DNA of 64,000 nt. It comes from JAWWOW01 sp033851265. GTDB taxonomy: Bacteria; Actinomycetota; Actinomycetes; JAWWOW01. Below, one piece after another: positions 1 to 5,925 of the stretch. Both the position numbers and the translations under genes were made by a program. The notes beneath the pieces were generated by a model that saw only the letters and a list, made by a program, of their open reading frames with translations, was not told where the DNA came from and searched no databases. The stretch's first letter is position 1. The number at the start of each line of letters is the position of its first letter. The stretch covers positions 1 to 64,000 of the forward strand of contig JAWWOW010000011.1 of NCBI GenBank assembly GCA_033851265.1, given 5' to 3'.

Positions 1-414
1 CTCCGTAACGCTACCCAGCACCGGTTGCGCGAGTTGCGCCTGGAAAGTTCGCAACTCTGGGACGGGACGGCAGGGGGTACCGATGGCGTCTGGGACCCGT
101 CTCTGAAATGCGGCCCGGCCGCCGGAACGCTGTATTGCCCTATCACCGACTTGCGACCGGGTGAGCGTCGGACGTACACGTTCCGGTTGGCGCCGCCACG
201 CCCAGCGCAATCACGATGGGCCTGGGCCGTGCACGTCGGATCACACGGCTCCCCGATGAGCGAACTCGCTCGCGTCAACATCGGCGGGCGCGACCCGAAC
301 GCCTCACTGCCATCAACCGGCCTTTCCTTTTTCGCCCTGCTCGGCATCGGTATCGCAGCAGTCGTGATCGGCTGTGTGATGGTGACAAGTCGACGCCCAT
401 CATCCGAGCGATAA
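1..414 (+). CDS. LPXTG cell-wall-anchored surface protein, C-terminal part (5' end outside window)
   Basis: The frame is open to the window edge, so the start is missing. About 137 codons are visible. The C-terminus is a textbook sortase signal: LPSTG, then a hydrophobic segment of about 20 residues (LSFFALLGIGIAAVVIGCVM), then a basic tail (TSRRPSSER). Upstream is a beta-rich segment with 'DLRPGERRTYTFRL', like extracellular Ig-type repeats. The protein is inferred to be exported and linked to peptidoglycan by a sortase; no sortase gene is in the window. The stop TAA overlaps the first copy of the AAGGGCCGTTC motif. The function of the extracellular part cannot be read from this fragment. 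Confidence 0.75.
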   Translation, partial: LRNATQHRLRELRLESSQLWDGTAGGTDGVWDPSLKCGPAAGTLYCPITDLRPGERRTYTFRLAPPRPAQSRWAWAVHVGSHGSPMSELARVNIGGRDPNASLPSTGLSFFALLGIGIAAVVIGCVMVTSRRPSSER

Positions 415-423
415 GGGCCGTTC
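413..423 (+). repeat. Junction motif copy 1 (AAGGGCCGTTC)
   Basis: Exact 11-mer overlapping the stop codon of the LPXTG gene (ATAAGGGCCGTTCTTCG). It lies 70 bp before the probable start of the next gene. Confidence 0.6.
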
Positions 424-469
424 TTCGACGCAGGACCGGCGTTTCCGAGCGGGTCGTCCGCGACCCATG

Positions 470-475
470 GACAAT
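470..475 (+). promoter_or_regulatory. Possible -10 box of a leaderless start
   Basis: GACAAT ends 7 nt before GTG 483, the spacing expected if transcription begins at the start codon. There is no ribosome binding site. The -35 region is not recognisable. Confidence 0.3.
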
Positions 476-482
476 CGCGAAC

Positions 483-899
483 GTGTCCCGGGCTGGAGCG
501 TTCGACTATCTTGACGACCGATTCGAGCGTCTGGATCGCACGGGTATCTACAAGCGCCCGCGGTCTCCAATTCGACTATCGCTGATGGCTGTCGGTTGGG
601 CCGCGCTGGGATTGCTGTGCCTCGTCGGACTGGCCTATCTCATGGGCTGGGGTTTGTTCGGTTCTCTCATTTTGTTTGCGGGCGGGTCGCCGATGGCCTT
701 GGGTTTCGTGCTCTTGCTGACTCCTGTGCTCTTCGTGCTGCTGGTCGCAAGCGTCTGTGTGTCGATTGGGACAGGGGTCGCGGCCTCGTTCAGGGCTCGT
801 TCGTACGGGTGGGGCACTCGGGCGTTCACTTGGACTGCATCCACCATCGCAATTGGGACCATCTTGGTGGGAACGGTTTCATTGTTCCGTCACGCCTGA
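483..899 (+). CDS. Small multi-pass membrane protein, unknown function
   Basis: 138 residues if started at GTG 483. An N-terminal charged stretch (FDYLDDRFERLDR) is followed by three or four hydrophobic segments: around residues 38-58 (LSLMAVGWAALGLLCLVGLA), 60-75, 78-100 and 115-135. No catalytic motif or recognised domain is visible. There is no Shine-Dalgarno sequence, but GACAAT lies 7 nt upstream, so a leaderless message is likely; a start at the upstream in-frame GTG codons near 448-460 cannot be excluded. Junction motifs flank it on both sides. I do not recognise the family. Confidence 0.5.
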   Translation: MSRAGAFDYLDDRFERLDRTGIYKRPRSPIRLSLMAVGWAALGLLCLVGLAYLMGWGLFGSLILFAGGSPMALGFVLLLTPVLFVLLVASVCVSIGTGVAASFRARSYGWGTRAFTWTASTIAIGTILVGTVSLFRHA

Positions 900-910
900 T
901 CACGATCTAT

Positions 911-921
911 AAGGGCCGTTC
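911..921 (+). repeat. Junction motif copy 2 (AAGGGCCGTTC)
   Basis: Exact 11-mer 12 bp after the preceding stop and 46 bp (start to start) before GTG 957. It continues as CCGCG, as in copy 3. The two copies also share GGCGTTAYCGT further downstream, at the -10 region. Confidence 0.6.
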
Positions 922-943
922 CCGCGAGCACACCATGCGGCGT

Positions 944-949
944 TACCGT
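944..949 (+). promoter_or_regulatory. -10 box of a leaderless promoter
   Basis: TACCGT ends 7 nt before GTG 957 and fits the actinobacterial TANNNT consensus. It sits in GGCGTTACCGT, almost the same as the sequence before the mini-ORF at 2470. Confidence 0.45.
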
Positions 950-956
950 TCGCGTC

Positions 957-1322
957 GTGGCCGGAAGCCCTGTTACCAGACGTGAGGTGTGGGCCGAACT
1001 CGCCTGGCCCTACATGGACACAGACGGCTTGTTGTTCCTTGAGAGGGCTGCCGAGATCCTGCGGGCGTCGGGACTCTCGGTCGCAGACCTTCGACGCGTA
1101 GATCGCGAGGAGGTCGCCCCTGCCGTGTGGTACGAGTGCTTCTACGGAGATTGGGTTGCAACCGAATCGACGCTCAATGGGATCGAAGCCCGACTCGCCC
1201 GGCCAGCATGGCGACGCTTCCTGAATCGCTGGGTAACCCGCCCATGGACTCTCTGGATGGCACGTGAGTGGTGGAGCCGTCTAGCACCGCTGCTCAGAGA
1301 CGGCGTTCGCGACGACCGATAG
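957..1322 (+). CDS. Hypothetical protein, small soluble orphan
   Basis: 121 residues from GTG 957. It is rich in Trp, Arg and Glu (REVWAELAWPYMDTDG at the start; RPWTLWMAREWW near the end) with no signal peptide or membrane segment. It is probably helical and cytoplasmic. The start is supported by a TACCGT -10 box placed exactly for a leaderless message. I could not assign a family with confidence. It lies between junction motif 2 and the remnant of a SEC-C gene on the other strand. Confidence 0.5.
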   Translation: MAGSPVTRREVWAELAWPYMDTDGLLFLERAAEILRASGLSVADLRRVDREEVAPAVWYECFYGDWVATESTLNGIEARLARPAWRRFLNRWVTRPWTLWMAREWWSRLAPLLRDGVRDDR

Positions 1323-1348
1323 GTGCCGATAGCGAGCGTGCGCTGATG

Positions 1349-1580
1349 TCACCGGTCACGGACGTAGTAGTCGCCAGCGACTCCGTCGTAGTTACCGGAC
1401 GGCCGGCAGCATGGCTTGAAAGCGGCGACCCGAGCCGCATGGGCAGAGGTCGTTCCCGCCAAGTTTCTCTACTAGTTCCTTGTCTCGGCCGACGATGCGG
1501 GGACCCCGCTTGACCCGCGCTTCGCTGGGGGAACCCCCTGCGGCGCTTACTTGTCCGCTCGAAATGAGTGCTCGGGACAT
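1349..1580 (-). pseudogene. SEC-C motif small protein, frameshifted
   Basis: The start is convincing: ATG at 1580 with a perfect AGGAGG (1586-1591) 5 nt upstream. The protein reaches RDKELVEKLGGNDLCPCGSG, the first half of a SEC-C zinc motif (CxC...CC). The reading frame then breaks around 1411-1416. The unshifted frame gives FQAMLPAVR and stops at 1392. Removing one base gives FQACCRPSG and runs to 1349, which restores the CC of the motif. SEC-C modules bind zinc and occur at the C-terminus of SecA and in many small proteins. A sequencing error would produce the same picture. Confidence 0.6.
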
Positions 1581-1793
1581 GACTGCCTCCTAGGCCGAGT
1601 GCTCTGGGAAGTTGATCAGGCAAGGCGCCGCAGTCCACAACCGGTTATCAGCGATCGAGAAGTGCCGTCCTGAGCGGGGACCCAGCGTTCTCGTACGCCT
1701 GTTGAACAATGGAATGCTGTCGCCGTGCCATGGCGAACGCCCAAGACAACCGCGGCTGCGAGTCTGCAACCTCTGCTTTACGGCGATGCTCCG
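1581..1793. other. Intergenic stretch, nothing recognised
   Basis: Apart from the Shine-Dalgarno of the SEC-C remnant at its left edge, I see no convincing gene, hairpin or repeat here. Unlike most other junctions in 1-4.1 kb, it lacks the AAGGGCCGTTC motif. Confidence 0.4.
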
Positions 1794-2384
1794 ATGTCAG
1801 CGTGGCCACCACCGGATGGCGATTCAACAGGCGAGCCGTGGTTGAGGTTCGCAGAAGCCCGCGACCTCGCGGAAAACGGGGATCTTGCAAGTGCACAGCG
1901 GTTGTGGCGCCAGGTTGCTGCAATGCGCGGCATCGAGGCTCGGCACGCTCTCCAGGCGTGGCACTTCCTCCGCGAATCTGGGGTCGCGCCACCCAACGAG
2001 ATGGCGGCGCAGACACTTGGTGCTGCGGCACAGGTACCAGTTAAGTCGGGCCACGACGTGCTGGTCGTCTATGCGGACGGCTCCGTTCGATACCTGAATC
2101 ACTCAGGAATGGTTGCCGTCGTCGCGCCGCCCGCGCCGGAGGACTTAGCCACGGCAGCGGGTGAGTGGCTCGCGATCGCAGAGCAGCTCTCAAACGCCAT
2201 CGGTCCTTGGACCGAGCCATTGCCGGAGGTGCCTCGCGGTCACGCCCGCGTTCTGATGCTCACGCCTTCCGGGCCACGATTCGGTCAAGGGCCGTACGAC
2301 GCGCTAAGCCGAGACACTGCCGCCGGGGCGTTCTTACAGGCTGCAACGAAAGCTCTTCAGATCGTGGTGCGACTCGCTTCGTAG
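1794..2384 (+). CDS. Hypothetical protein with a TPR-like N-terminal half
   Basis: 196 residues from ATG 1794; an in-frame start at 1725 is possible but reads as low-quality sequence. Residues about 15-60 (FAEARDLAENGDLASAQRLWRQVA and the following helix) look like a helical, TPR/Sel1-type repeat: the alternation of Ala, Leu and Arg fits, but only one or two repeats are present. The middle (HDVLVVYADGSVRYLNHSG) looks like a beta-sheet domain. There is no signal peptide or catalytic motif. It is not assigned to a family. Junction motif 3 follows 41 bp after the stop. Confidence 0.5.
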   Translation: MSAWPPPDGDSTGEPWLRFAEARDLAENGDLASAQRLWRQVAAMRGIEARHALQAWHFLRESGVAPPNEMAAQTLGAAAQVPVKSGHDVLVVYADGSVRYLNHSGMVAVVAPPAPEDLATAAGEWLAIAEQLSNAIGPWTEPLPEVPRGHARVLMLTPSGPRFGQGPYDALSRDTAAGAFLQAATKALQIVVRLAS

Positions 2385-2425
2385 CCGCGAGAAGGGCGGG
2401 TAGCGTCGCGCCGACAGAGGACGGG

Positions 2426-2436
2426 AAGGGCCGTTC
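2426..2436 (+). repeat. Junction motif copy 3 (AAGGGCCGTTC)
   Basis: Exact 11-mer, extended to AAGGGCCGTTCCCGCG as in copy 2. It is 44 bp (start to start) before ATG 2470. Confidence 0.6.
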
Positions 2437-2456
2437 CCGCGCACCTATCCCGGCGT

Positions 2457-2462
2457 TATCGT
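2457..2462 (+). promoter_or_regulatory. -10 box of a leaderless promoter
   Basis: TATCGT within GGCGTTATCGT, 7 nt before ATG 2470. The same arrangement occurs before GTG 957. Confidence 0.45.
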
Positions 2463-2469
2463 GCGCAGG

Positions 2470-2517
2470 ATGGAGCCGCCCGTGTTCTCAGCCGCTCCAA
2501 AGGGAGCGCGAGACTAG
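2470..2517 (+). CDS. Possible 15-residue leader ORF (MEPPVFSAAPKGARD)
   Basis: A mini-ORF starting exactly where a leaderless transcript from TATCGT (2457-2462) would begin. Its TAG stop ends 2 nt before GTG 2520, and it contains the AAGGGAG that would serve as ribosome binding site of the next gene. Translation of the mini-ORF could therefore be coupled to that gene. It is judged on position alone, with no homology. Confidence 0.3.
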   Translation: MEPPVFSAAPKGARD

Positions 2518-2519
2518 AC

Positions 2520-3071
2520 GTGAGGTCGTTTGACGCACCGGTGCAGGTGGTTCTCGAGTTGGAGGGCGTTCGGTCTCGGCTGCCCACCGAGGCCTGTGCT
2601 CAGTGGTTGAACGACGCCGTACGGACGGGCGTGTTGGCCAAGACGCGTGCGCGCGTACAGCCGTTGTATGAGCCGGAGGTTTCCACTGTTGTTCAGGTTG
2701 GGGGCGCTTCGGGTCAATCGGACCGGTCGACGGACTGGGACCGTATGCGCTTGCTGCGGGCCTTTCGGTCGTCAATGACTGGCCGGGTTCATCAGTTGAT
2801 CGTGAGCTGGCAGACGGTCAAAGAGTTGGGGATTCCAGACGGGAGATGCTCAGTTGGGCTGAGCCTGTGGTCATCTCCCTGGTCTGACCAACTGGTTATG
2901 CACCTTTCCGCTTGGTTATCCGAAAGCGCTAGCGCCAAGCGCGTGCGACGCGACGACTGGGACGATGCAGTGGTCTTGGCAAAGGATGTCTTCTCGTCGT
3001 GTCGCGTCGAGGTCTTCGAGTGGCCAAGCGTGCAAACGAGTATGCAACGATTCGCCGCTCAGGTGCACTAG
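2520..3071 (+). CDS. Hypothetical protein, unknown function
   Basis: 183 residues from GTG 2520, with AAGGGAG at 2500-2506 as ribosome binding site. The protein looks soluble and mixed alpha/beta, with no signal peptide and no recognisable catalytic motif. Notable segments are VVLELEGVRSRLPTEACAQW at the N-terminus and DDWDDAVVLAKDVFSSCRVE near the C-terminus. I do not recognise the family. Junction motif 4 starts 51 bp after the stop. Confidence 0.5.
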   Translation: MRSFDAPVQVVLELEGVRSRLPTEACAQWLNDAVRTGVLAKTRARVQPLYEPEVSTVVQVGGASGQSDRSTDWDRMRLLRAFRSSMTGRVHQLIVSWQTVKELGIPDGRCSVGLSLWSSPWSDQLVMHLSAWLSESASAKRVRRDDWDDAVVLAKDVFSSCRVEVFEWPSVQTSMQRFAAQVH

Positions 3072-3121
3072 CCAAATGCATCGTTGACTAGCGCCAAACG
3101 ACCGTCGACAAGCCGAACGGT

Positions 3122-3132
3122 AAGGGCCGCTC
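3122..3132 (+). repeat. Junction motif copy 4, one mismatch (AAGGGCCGCTC)
   Basis: 10 of 11 bases match the other copies. It overlaps a perfect 14-bp palindrome, CCGCTCGCGAGCGG (3127-3140). Confidence 0.5.
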
Positions 3133-3185
3133 GCGAGCGGGTGACACTGTTGTTCTCGTGCGGCTGGGACCCCTGCCGTGTGGCG

Positions 3186-3191
3186 GATAAT
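3186..3191 (+). promoter_or_regulatory. -10 box of a leaderless promoter
   Basis: GATAAT ends 6 nt before GTG 3198, the spacing of a leaderless actinobacterial start. Confidence 0.45.
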
Positions 3192-3197
3192 GGCGAT

Positions 3198-3764
3198 GTG
3201 GACCCACGTTTGCTCTCTCCGGCGCACTCACGGGACGGCAACTGGTGGTGGGACGGGCAGGGGTGGTATTCGGCCCATTCGCAGGATCGGCGCTGGTGGT
3301 TCGACGGCCAGCGGTGGATAGCCAGCCCGAATCGGTTGACCTGGCCGCGCTGGCTTCTGGCGGGGACTGTCATCTGGCTGCTGCTCCTAGTTGCGTGGGA
3401 GCCCGCTACGACGATCGCTGTCCTGCGCGCGGACAAGTTCGATGACTCTGCTGCCACGGTCCTCGTGATTACTGCCGCCATTGCAGCGCTGGCAACCTTG
3501 TTCTGGGGTTGCGTGCTGGGACGAACTCGCCGTTGGCGGCAGTTGGCGATCAGCACGGCGATGGGCGCCGGTGCTTTGCTCGTCGGATACGTAGCCATCA
3601 TGCTCGCGACAGCGTCACCGGACGACCCGACCGTCGACAACGCGGCAGGAGCGGGCCTGGCCATGGCCGCTGTGCCTACGGTGATCGTGGTGGGGGCGGT
3701 GCTGTTCTTCGGTGCTGGGATCGGCCGCTTGCTAGCGATCTTGCGGACTCGCGCATCGAACTGA
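3198..3764 (+). CDS. Membrane protein with two N-terminal WW-DG-W (DUF2510-like) repeats
   Basis: 188 residues from GTG 3198. The N-terminus carries two short repeats, SRDGNWWWDGQGWYSAHSQD and RRWWFDGQRW, of the kind actinobacterial membrane proteins place before their membrane domain. Four hydrophobic segments follow (about residues 52-70, 82-104, 116-136 and 152-178). The repeats usually face the cytoplasm; their ligand is unknown. GATAAT upstream supports this start. The stop TGA overlaps junction motif 5. The function is unknown. Confidence 0.6.
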   Translation: MDPRLLSPAHSRDGNWWWDGQGWYSAHSQDRRWWFDGQRWIASPNRLTWPRWLLAGTVIWLLLLVAWEPATTIAVLRADKFDDSAATVLVITAAIAALATLFWGCVLGRTRRWRQLAISTAMGAGALLVGYVAIMLATASPDDPTVDNAAGAGLAMAAVPTVIVVGAVLFFGAGIGRLLAILRTRASN

Positions 3765-3774
3765 AGGGCCGTTC
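3764..3774 (+). repeat. Junction motif copy 5 (AAGGGCCGTTC)
   Basis: Exact 11-mer overlapping the TGA of the preceding gene. It is 45 bp (start to start) before GTG 3809. Confidence 0.6.
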
Positions 3775-3808
3775 TTGATCTGACTAGCAGGGCGCCAGAG
3801 ACTTGAGC

Positions 3809-4042
3809 GTGATCTCTGCGACGGTCCGCTCTTGGAACGACCCTGAAGGCCTTGGCGTCCTGGACTCAGAAGAGACACCGGGCGGGTGTTGGGTGCACTG
3901 GTCGCACATTGACCACACTGGGTACCGCCGCCTCCATGAAGGCCAGACCGTGCTCTTGGAATACGAGAAGGCCAGCCAGGACGGTTATCCCTACTGCGCA
4001 GTGCGTGTGATCGTGCCCGGTCAGTCTCCCGCGCGTCGCTAA
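3809..4042 (+). CDS. Cold-shock-domain-like protein
   Basis: 77 residues from GTG 3809 (TTG 3803 is an in-frame alternative). The layout matches the single-stranded nucleic-acid-binding CSD fold: ATVRSWNDPEGLGVL corresponds to the family's GTVKWFN..KGFGFI (RNP1 region), CWVHWSHI to the D-V-F-V-H-x-S RNP2 region, and GYRRLHEGQTVLLEYE to the G-x-x-x-L-x-E-G-Q strand. Several aromatic positions differ from CspA, so it is a divergent member. The expected role is RNA or ssDNA binding. It is a stand-alone gene between junction motifs 5 and 6. Confidence 0.65.
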   Translation: MISATVRSWNDPEGLGVLDSEETPGGCWVHWSHIDHTGYRRLHEGQTVLLEYEKASQDGYPYCAVRVIVPGQSPARR

Positions 4043-4067
4043 CTGTCAGCGGTAGTTGTCGATCGAG

Positions 4068-4078
4068 AAGGGCCGTTC
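4068..4078 (+). repeat. Junction motif copy 6 (AAGGGCCGTTC)
   Basis: Exact 11-mer in the 67-bp gap between two convergent genes (stops at 4042 and 4110). A start for a plus-strand gene does not follow here, so in this copy it cannot be a simple promoter of a downstream gene. Confidence 0.6.
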
Positions 4079-4109
4079 ACCAACGTAGGTGGGGATGCCG
4101 CTGGCACTG

Positions 4110-4601
4110 TCAGGCTGGAGCAGCAGCAGTTCGGGTACGCCGAGCACCATTCGCTGTGTCAGTGTTGCGGAAAAGGTAGATGCCCACGGTGTGCCCACTG
4201 ACAGCCGTCTGTTGGCCACTTGCCAGGAACTTGTCACGGCTGCTTTCGCCCGTGATCACGAAGATGTAGCCGACGTTCTCAAGACGCCAGCCCGCAGCCT
4301 CGATCGCGGAGAGTGTCCCGGCGTGAGTTTGCGTCTTGGCCTTGTTCCATGACGTGTTGTTACTGCCCCAGATCGTGCTGTCACGCTGTGATGAGCCCAC
4401 GGTCAGTTGGATCTCGAAAAACCCATGGCCCTGCTCGTTGGCCGATGTCGCCTGACCCACCGGGCTGGCGCGGAATGCCGCTTCTTCGCGTTCTGCCGCC
4501 TTCTGCTGGTCAGCGGCGGCACGAGCTTGTGCGTCCTGCGCCTTCCGCGCTGCGGTGGCCTCTCGTGCCGCGATCTTTGCTTCAGCAGTTTTGAATGCCA
4601 T
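4110..4601 (-). CDS. Hypothetical protein: coiled-coil N-terminus plus small beta domain
   Basis: 163 residues from ATG 4601, preceded by GGAGAGG as ribosome binding site. Residues 1-50 are an Ala/Glu/Arg/Lys-rich helix (AEAKIAAREATAARKAQDAQ) expected to be a coiled coil. Residues about 60-150 form a compact domain with the pattern L-x-x-I-E-A-A-G-W-x-L-E-x-V-x-Y-x-F-V and ending GIYLFRN, reminiscent of the DUF4177 type (E-x-x-G-W-x-L). There is no signal peptide. The function is unknown. It is the only minus-strand intact gene in this accessory stretch. Confidence 0.5.
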   Translation of the reverse strand: MAFKTAEAKIAAREATAARKAQDAQARAAADQQKAAEREEAAFRASPVGQATSANEQGHGFFEIQLTVGSSQRDSTIWGSNNTSWNKAKTQTHAGTLSAIEAAGWRLENVGYIFVITGESSRDKFLASGQQTAVSGHTVGIYLFRNTDTANGARRTRTAAAPA

Positions 4602-4750
4602 GAGCTCGCCTCTCCAGTGGTGACTGAATTGGCAGGCTATGCGTGTCGGACACACGGGATGGGCGTAATCGCAGGATTCATGCAGTCGACTACATCGAGT
4701 CACCGGGCGCAAGCCGCACTCGGCTCTGAACTATGCGCGGCCATTCAGAC

Positions 4751-4759
4751 TGTGGATAA
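4751..4759 (-). promoter_or_regulatory. DnaA-box-like 9-mer
   Basis: TGTGGATAA, the reverse complement of the classical DnaA box TTATCCACA. It pairs with the site at 4881 in opposite orientation. Confidence 0.4.
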
Positions 4760-4862
4760 ATGGCTCCCGCGGAAGAATCAGGAAGCCGCAACAGAAGGAT
4801 CGTCAGACCAGGCCCCGGCGCAAGACGGCCACACCGAAAGATTTACGGCAAACTCCTGAACA

Positions 4863-4878
4863 CGTCCCCGCGGGGACG
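4863..4878. repeat. 16-bp perfect palindrome
   Basis: CGTCCCCGCGGGGACG, 2 bp before the right DnaA-box-like site. It could be a protein site; there is no T-run to suggest a terminator. Confidence 0.5.
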
Positions 4879-4880
4879 CG

Positions 4881-4889
4881 TTATCCACA
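4881..4889 (+). promoter_or_regulatory. DnaA-box-like 9-mer
   Basis: TTATCCACA, a perfect match to the classical DnaA box. It is inverted relative to the copy at 4751. Confidence 0.4.
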
Positions 4890-4961
4890 AACGGCACTAT
4901 GGCCGGGTAACAAGCCGAGCGTCGCTAACGCATGCGCTCAGGAGCGCCGGTTACGTTCCGA

Positions 4962-4987
4962 GGCGGCACCAACGGGGGCGTGCCGCC
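4962..4987 (-). terminator. Hairpin after ribF, likely end of the rimP-ribF operon
   Basis: GGCGGCAC and GTGCCGCC form a perfect 8-bp stem with a 10-nt loop, 4 bp downstream of the ribF stop. There is no T-run, as is common for actinobacterial terminators. Confidence 0.5.
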
Positions 4988-4991
4988 CCAA

Positions 4992-5921
4992 TCAGCCGCT
5001 CAGTAGCGCTCTGCTCTGCTTGACGTCATCAGCCATCTGCGCCAAGAGGGCGTCGACCGAGTCGAACTTGATCGTGTCGCGCAACCGTTCGACGAAGCTG
5101 AAGCCGGCGTGCTCGCCGTACACATCCAGGTCGTCACGGTCCAACACGTACGCCTCGATGCGGCGTTCGCGACCCTCGAAGGTCGGGTTGGTGCCGATGG
5201 AGATCGCGGCCGGCAACTCGTCATCACGTTGATGGAACCAGCCGGCGTACACCCCGTCACCCGGGACAGCCGAGTGCGGCAACGGCTCGAGGTTCGCGGT
5301 CGGATAGCCAAGCTCACGACCGCGCCGCTCGCCGCGCACGACGATTCCCTCGACGCGATGCGGGCGGCTCAACGCCTCGCCAGCGGCGCGTACATCACCG
5401 GCCTTGATGCAGGAGCGGATGTAGGTCGAGGACCACGTGGTGTCTGCTTCACCGGCGAGGTCGATCGGCTCAACGGCGAAGCCGTACTGCCGTCCGAACT
5501 CGGTGAGCAGGTCGCAGTCACCCACCGCGCCATGGCCGAACCGGAAGTTGCGTCCGACGACCACAGCACCGGCATGCAAGTTCTCGACCAGCATGTGGTG
5601 GGCGAACTCGTCGGGCTCCAACCGCGAGAACGACCGGGTGAAGGGCACGACGCACAACCCGTCGATCCCAAGGTCTTCGAGCAACTGAGCCTTGTATCCC
5701 AGGTGAGTCAGCACGGGTGGATACGTCGGCGGGCGGATCACCGACAGCGGGTGCGGCTCGAACGTCACGACGACCGACGGCATGTCCGCTTCTCGTGCAC
5801 GGTCCATCACGTGTTGCAACGTGCGCTGGTGTCCTCGGTGTACGCCGTCGAAGACGCCGATCGTCACGACCGATCGGCCCCATCCAGGTGGGAGCGACTC
5901 GAAACCGCGCCAACGCTGCAC
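4992..5921 (-). CDS. ribF: Bifunctional riboflavin kinase / FAD synthetase
   Basis: Makes FMN from riboflavin and then FAD. 309 residues from GTG 5921, where the family's usual N-terminus begins (VQRWRG...). The adenylyltransferase part comes first, with its nucleotide-binding motif GVFDGVHRGHQ near residue 25 and YKAQLLEDLGID, then SSTYIRSCIKAGDV. The kinase part follows from about residue 185, with GYPTANLEP, the riboflavin-kinase signature, and AYVLDRDDLDVYG. The gene starts 4 bp after truB stops and is the last gene of the rimP-to-ribF transcription unit. Confidence 0.95.
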   Translation of the reverse strand: MQRWRGFESLPPGWGRSVVTIGVFDGVHRGHQRTLQHVMDRAREADMPSVVVTFEPHPLSVIRPPTYPPVLTHLGYKAQLLEDLGIDGLCVVPFTRSFSRLEPDEFAHHMLVENLHAGAVVVGRNFRFGHGAVGDCDLLTEFGRQYGFAVEPIDLAGEADTTWSSTYIRSCIKAGDVRAAGEALSRPHRVEGIVVRGERRGRELGYPTANLEPLPHSAVPGDGVYAGWFHQRDDELPAAISIGTNPTFEGRERRIEAYVLDRDDLDVYGEHAGFSFVERLRDTIKFDSVDALLAQMADDVKQSRALLSG

Positions 5922-5925
5922 GGTC

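Larger units (their letters stand above)
4602..4991. other. 390-bp gene-free stretch with DnaA-box-like sites and a palindrome
   Basis: No gene is supported. It holds the ribosome binding site of the minus-strand gene at its left end, two inverted DnaA-box-like 9-mers, a 16-bp perfect palindrome and, at the right end, the hairpin that follows ribF. Each is listed separately. Confidence 0.5.

Noticed and set aside
413..4078. Reading the junction motif as integron attC sites
   Set aside because: The copies lack the GTTRRRY / RYYYAAC core sites and the long imperfect inverted repeat of attC, and no integron integrase is present.
4407..4859. Plus-strand frame of 150 codons over the coiled-coil gene
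   Set aside because: The minus-strand gene has a good ribosome binding site and protein-like composition; this frame is rich in Cys, Arg and Leu without a start signal.
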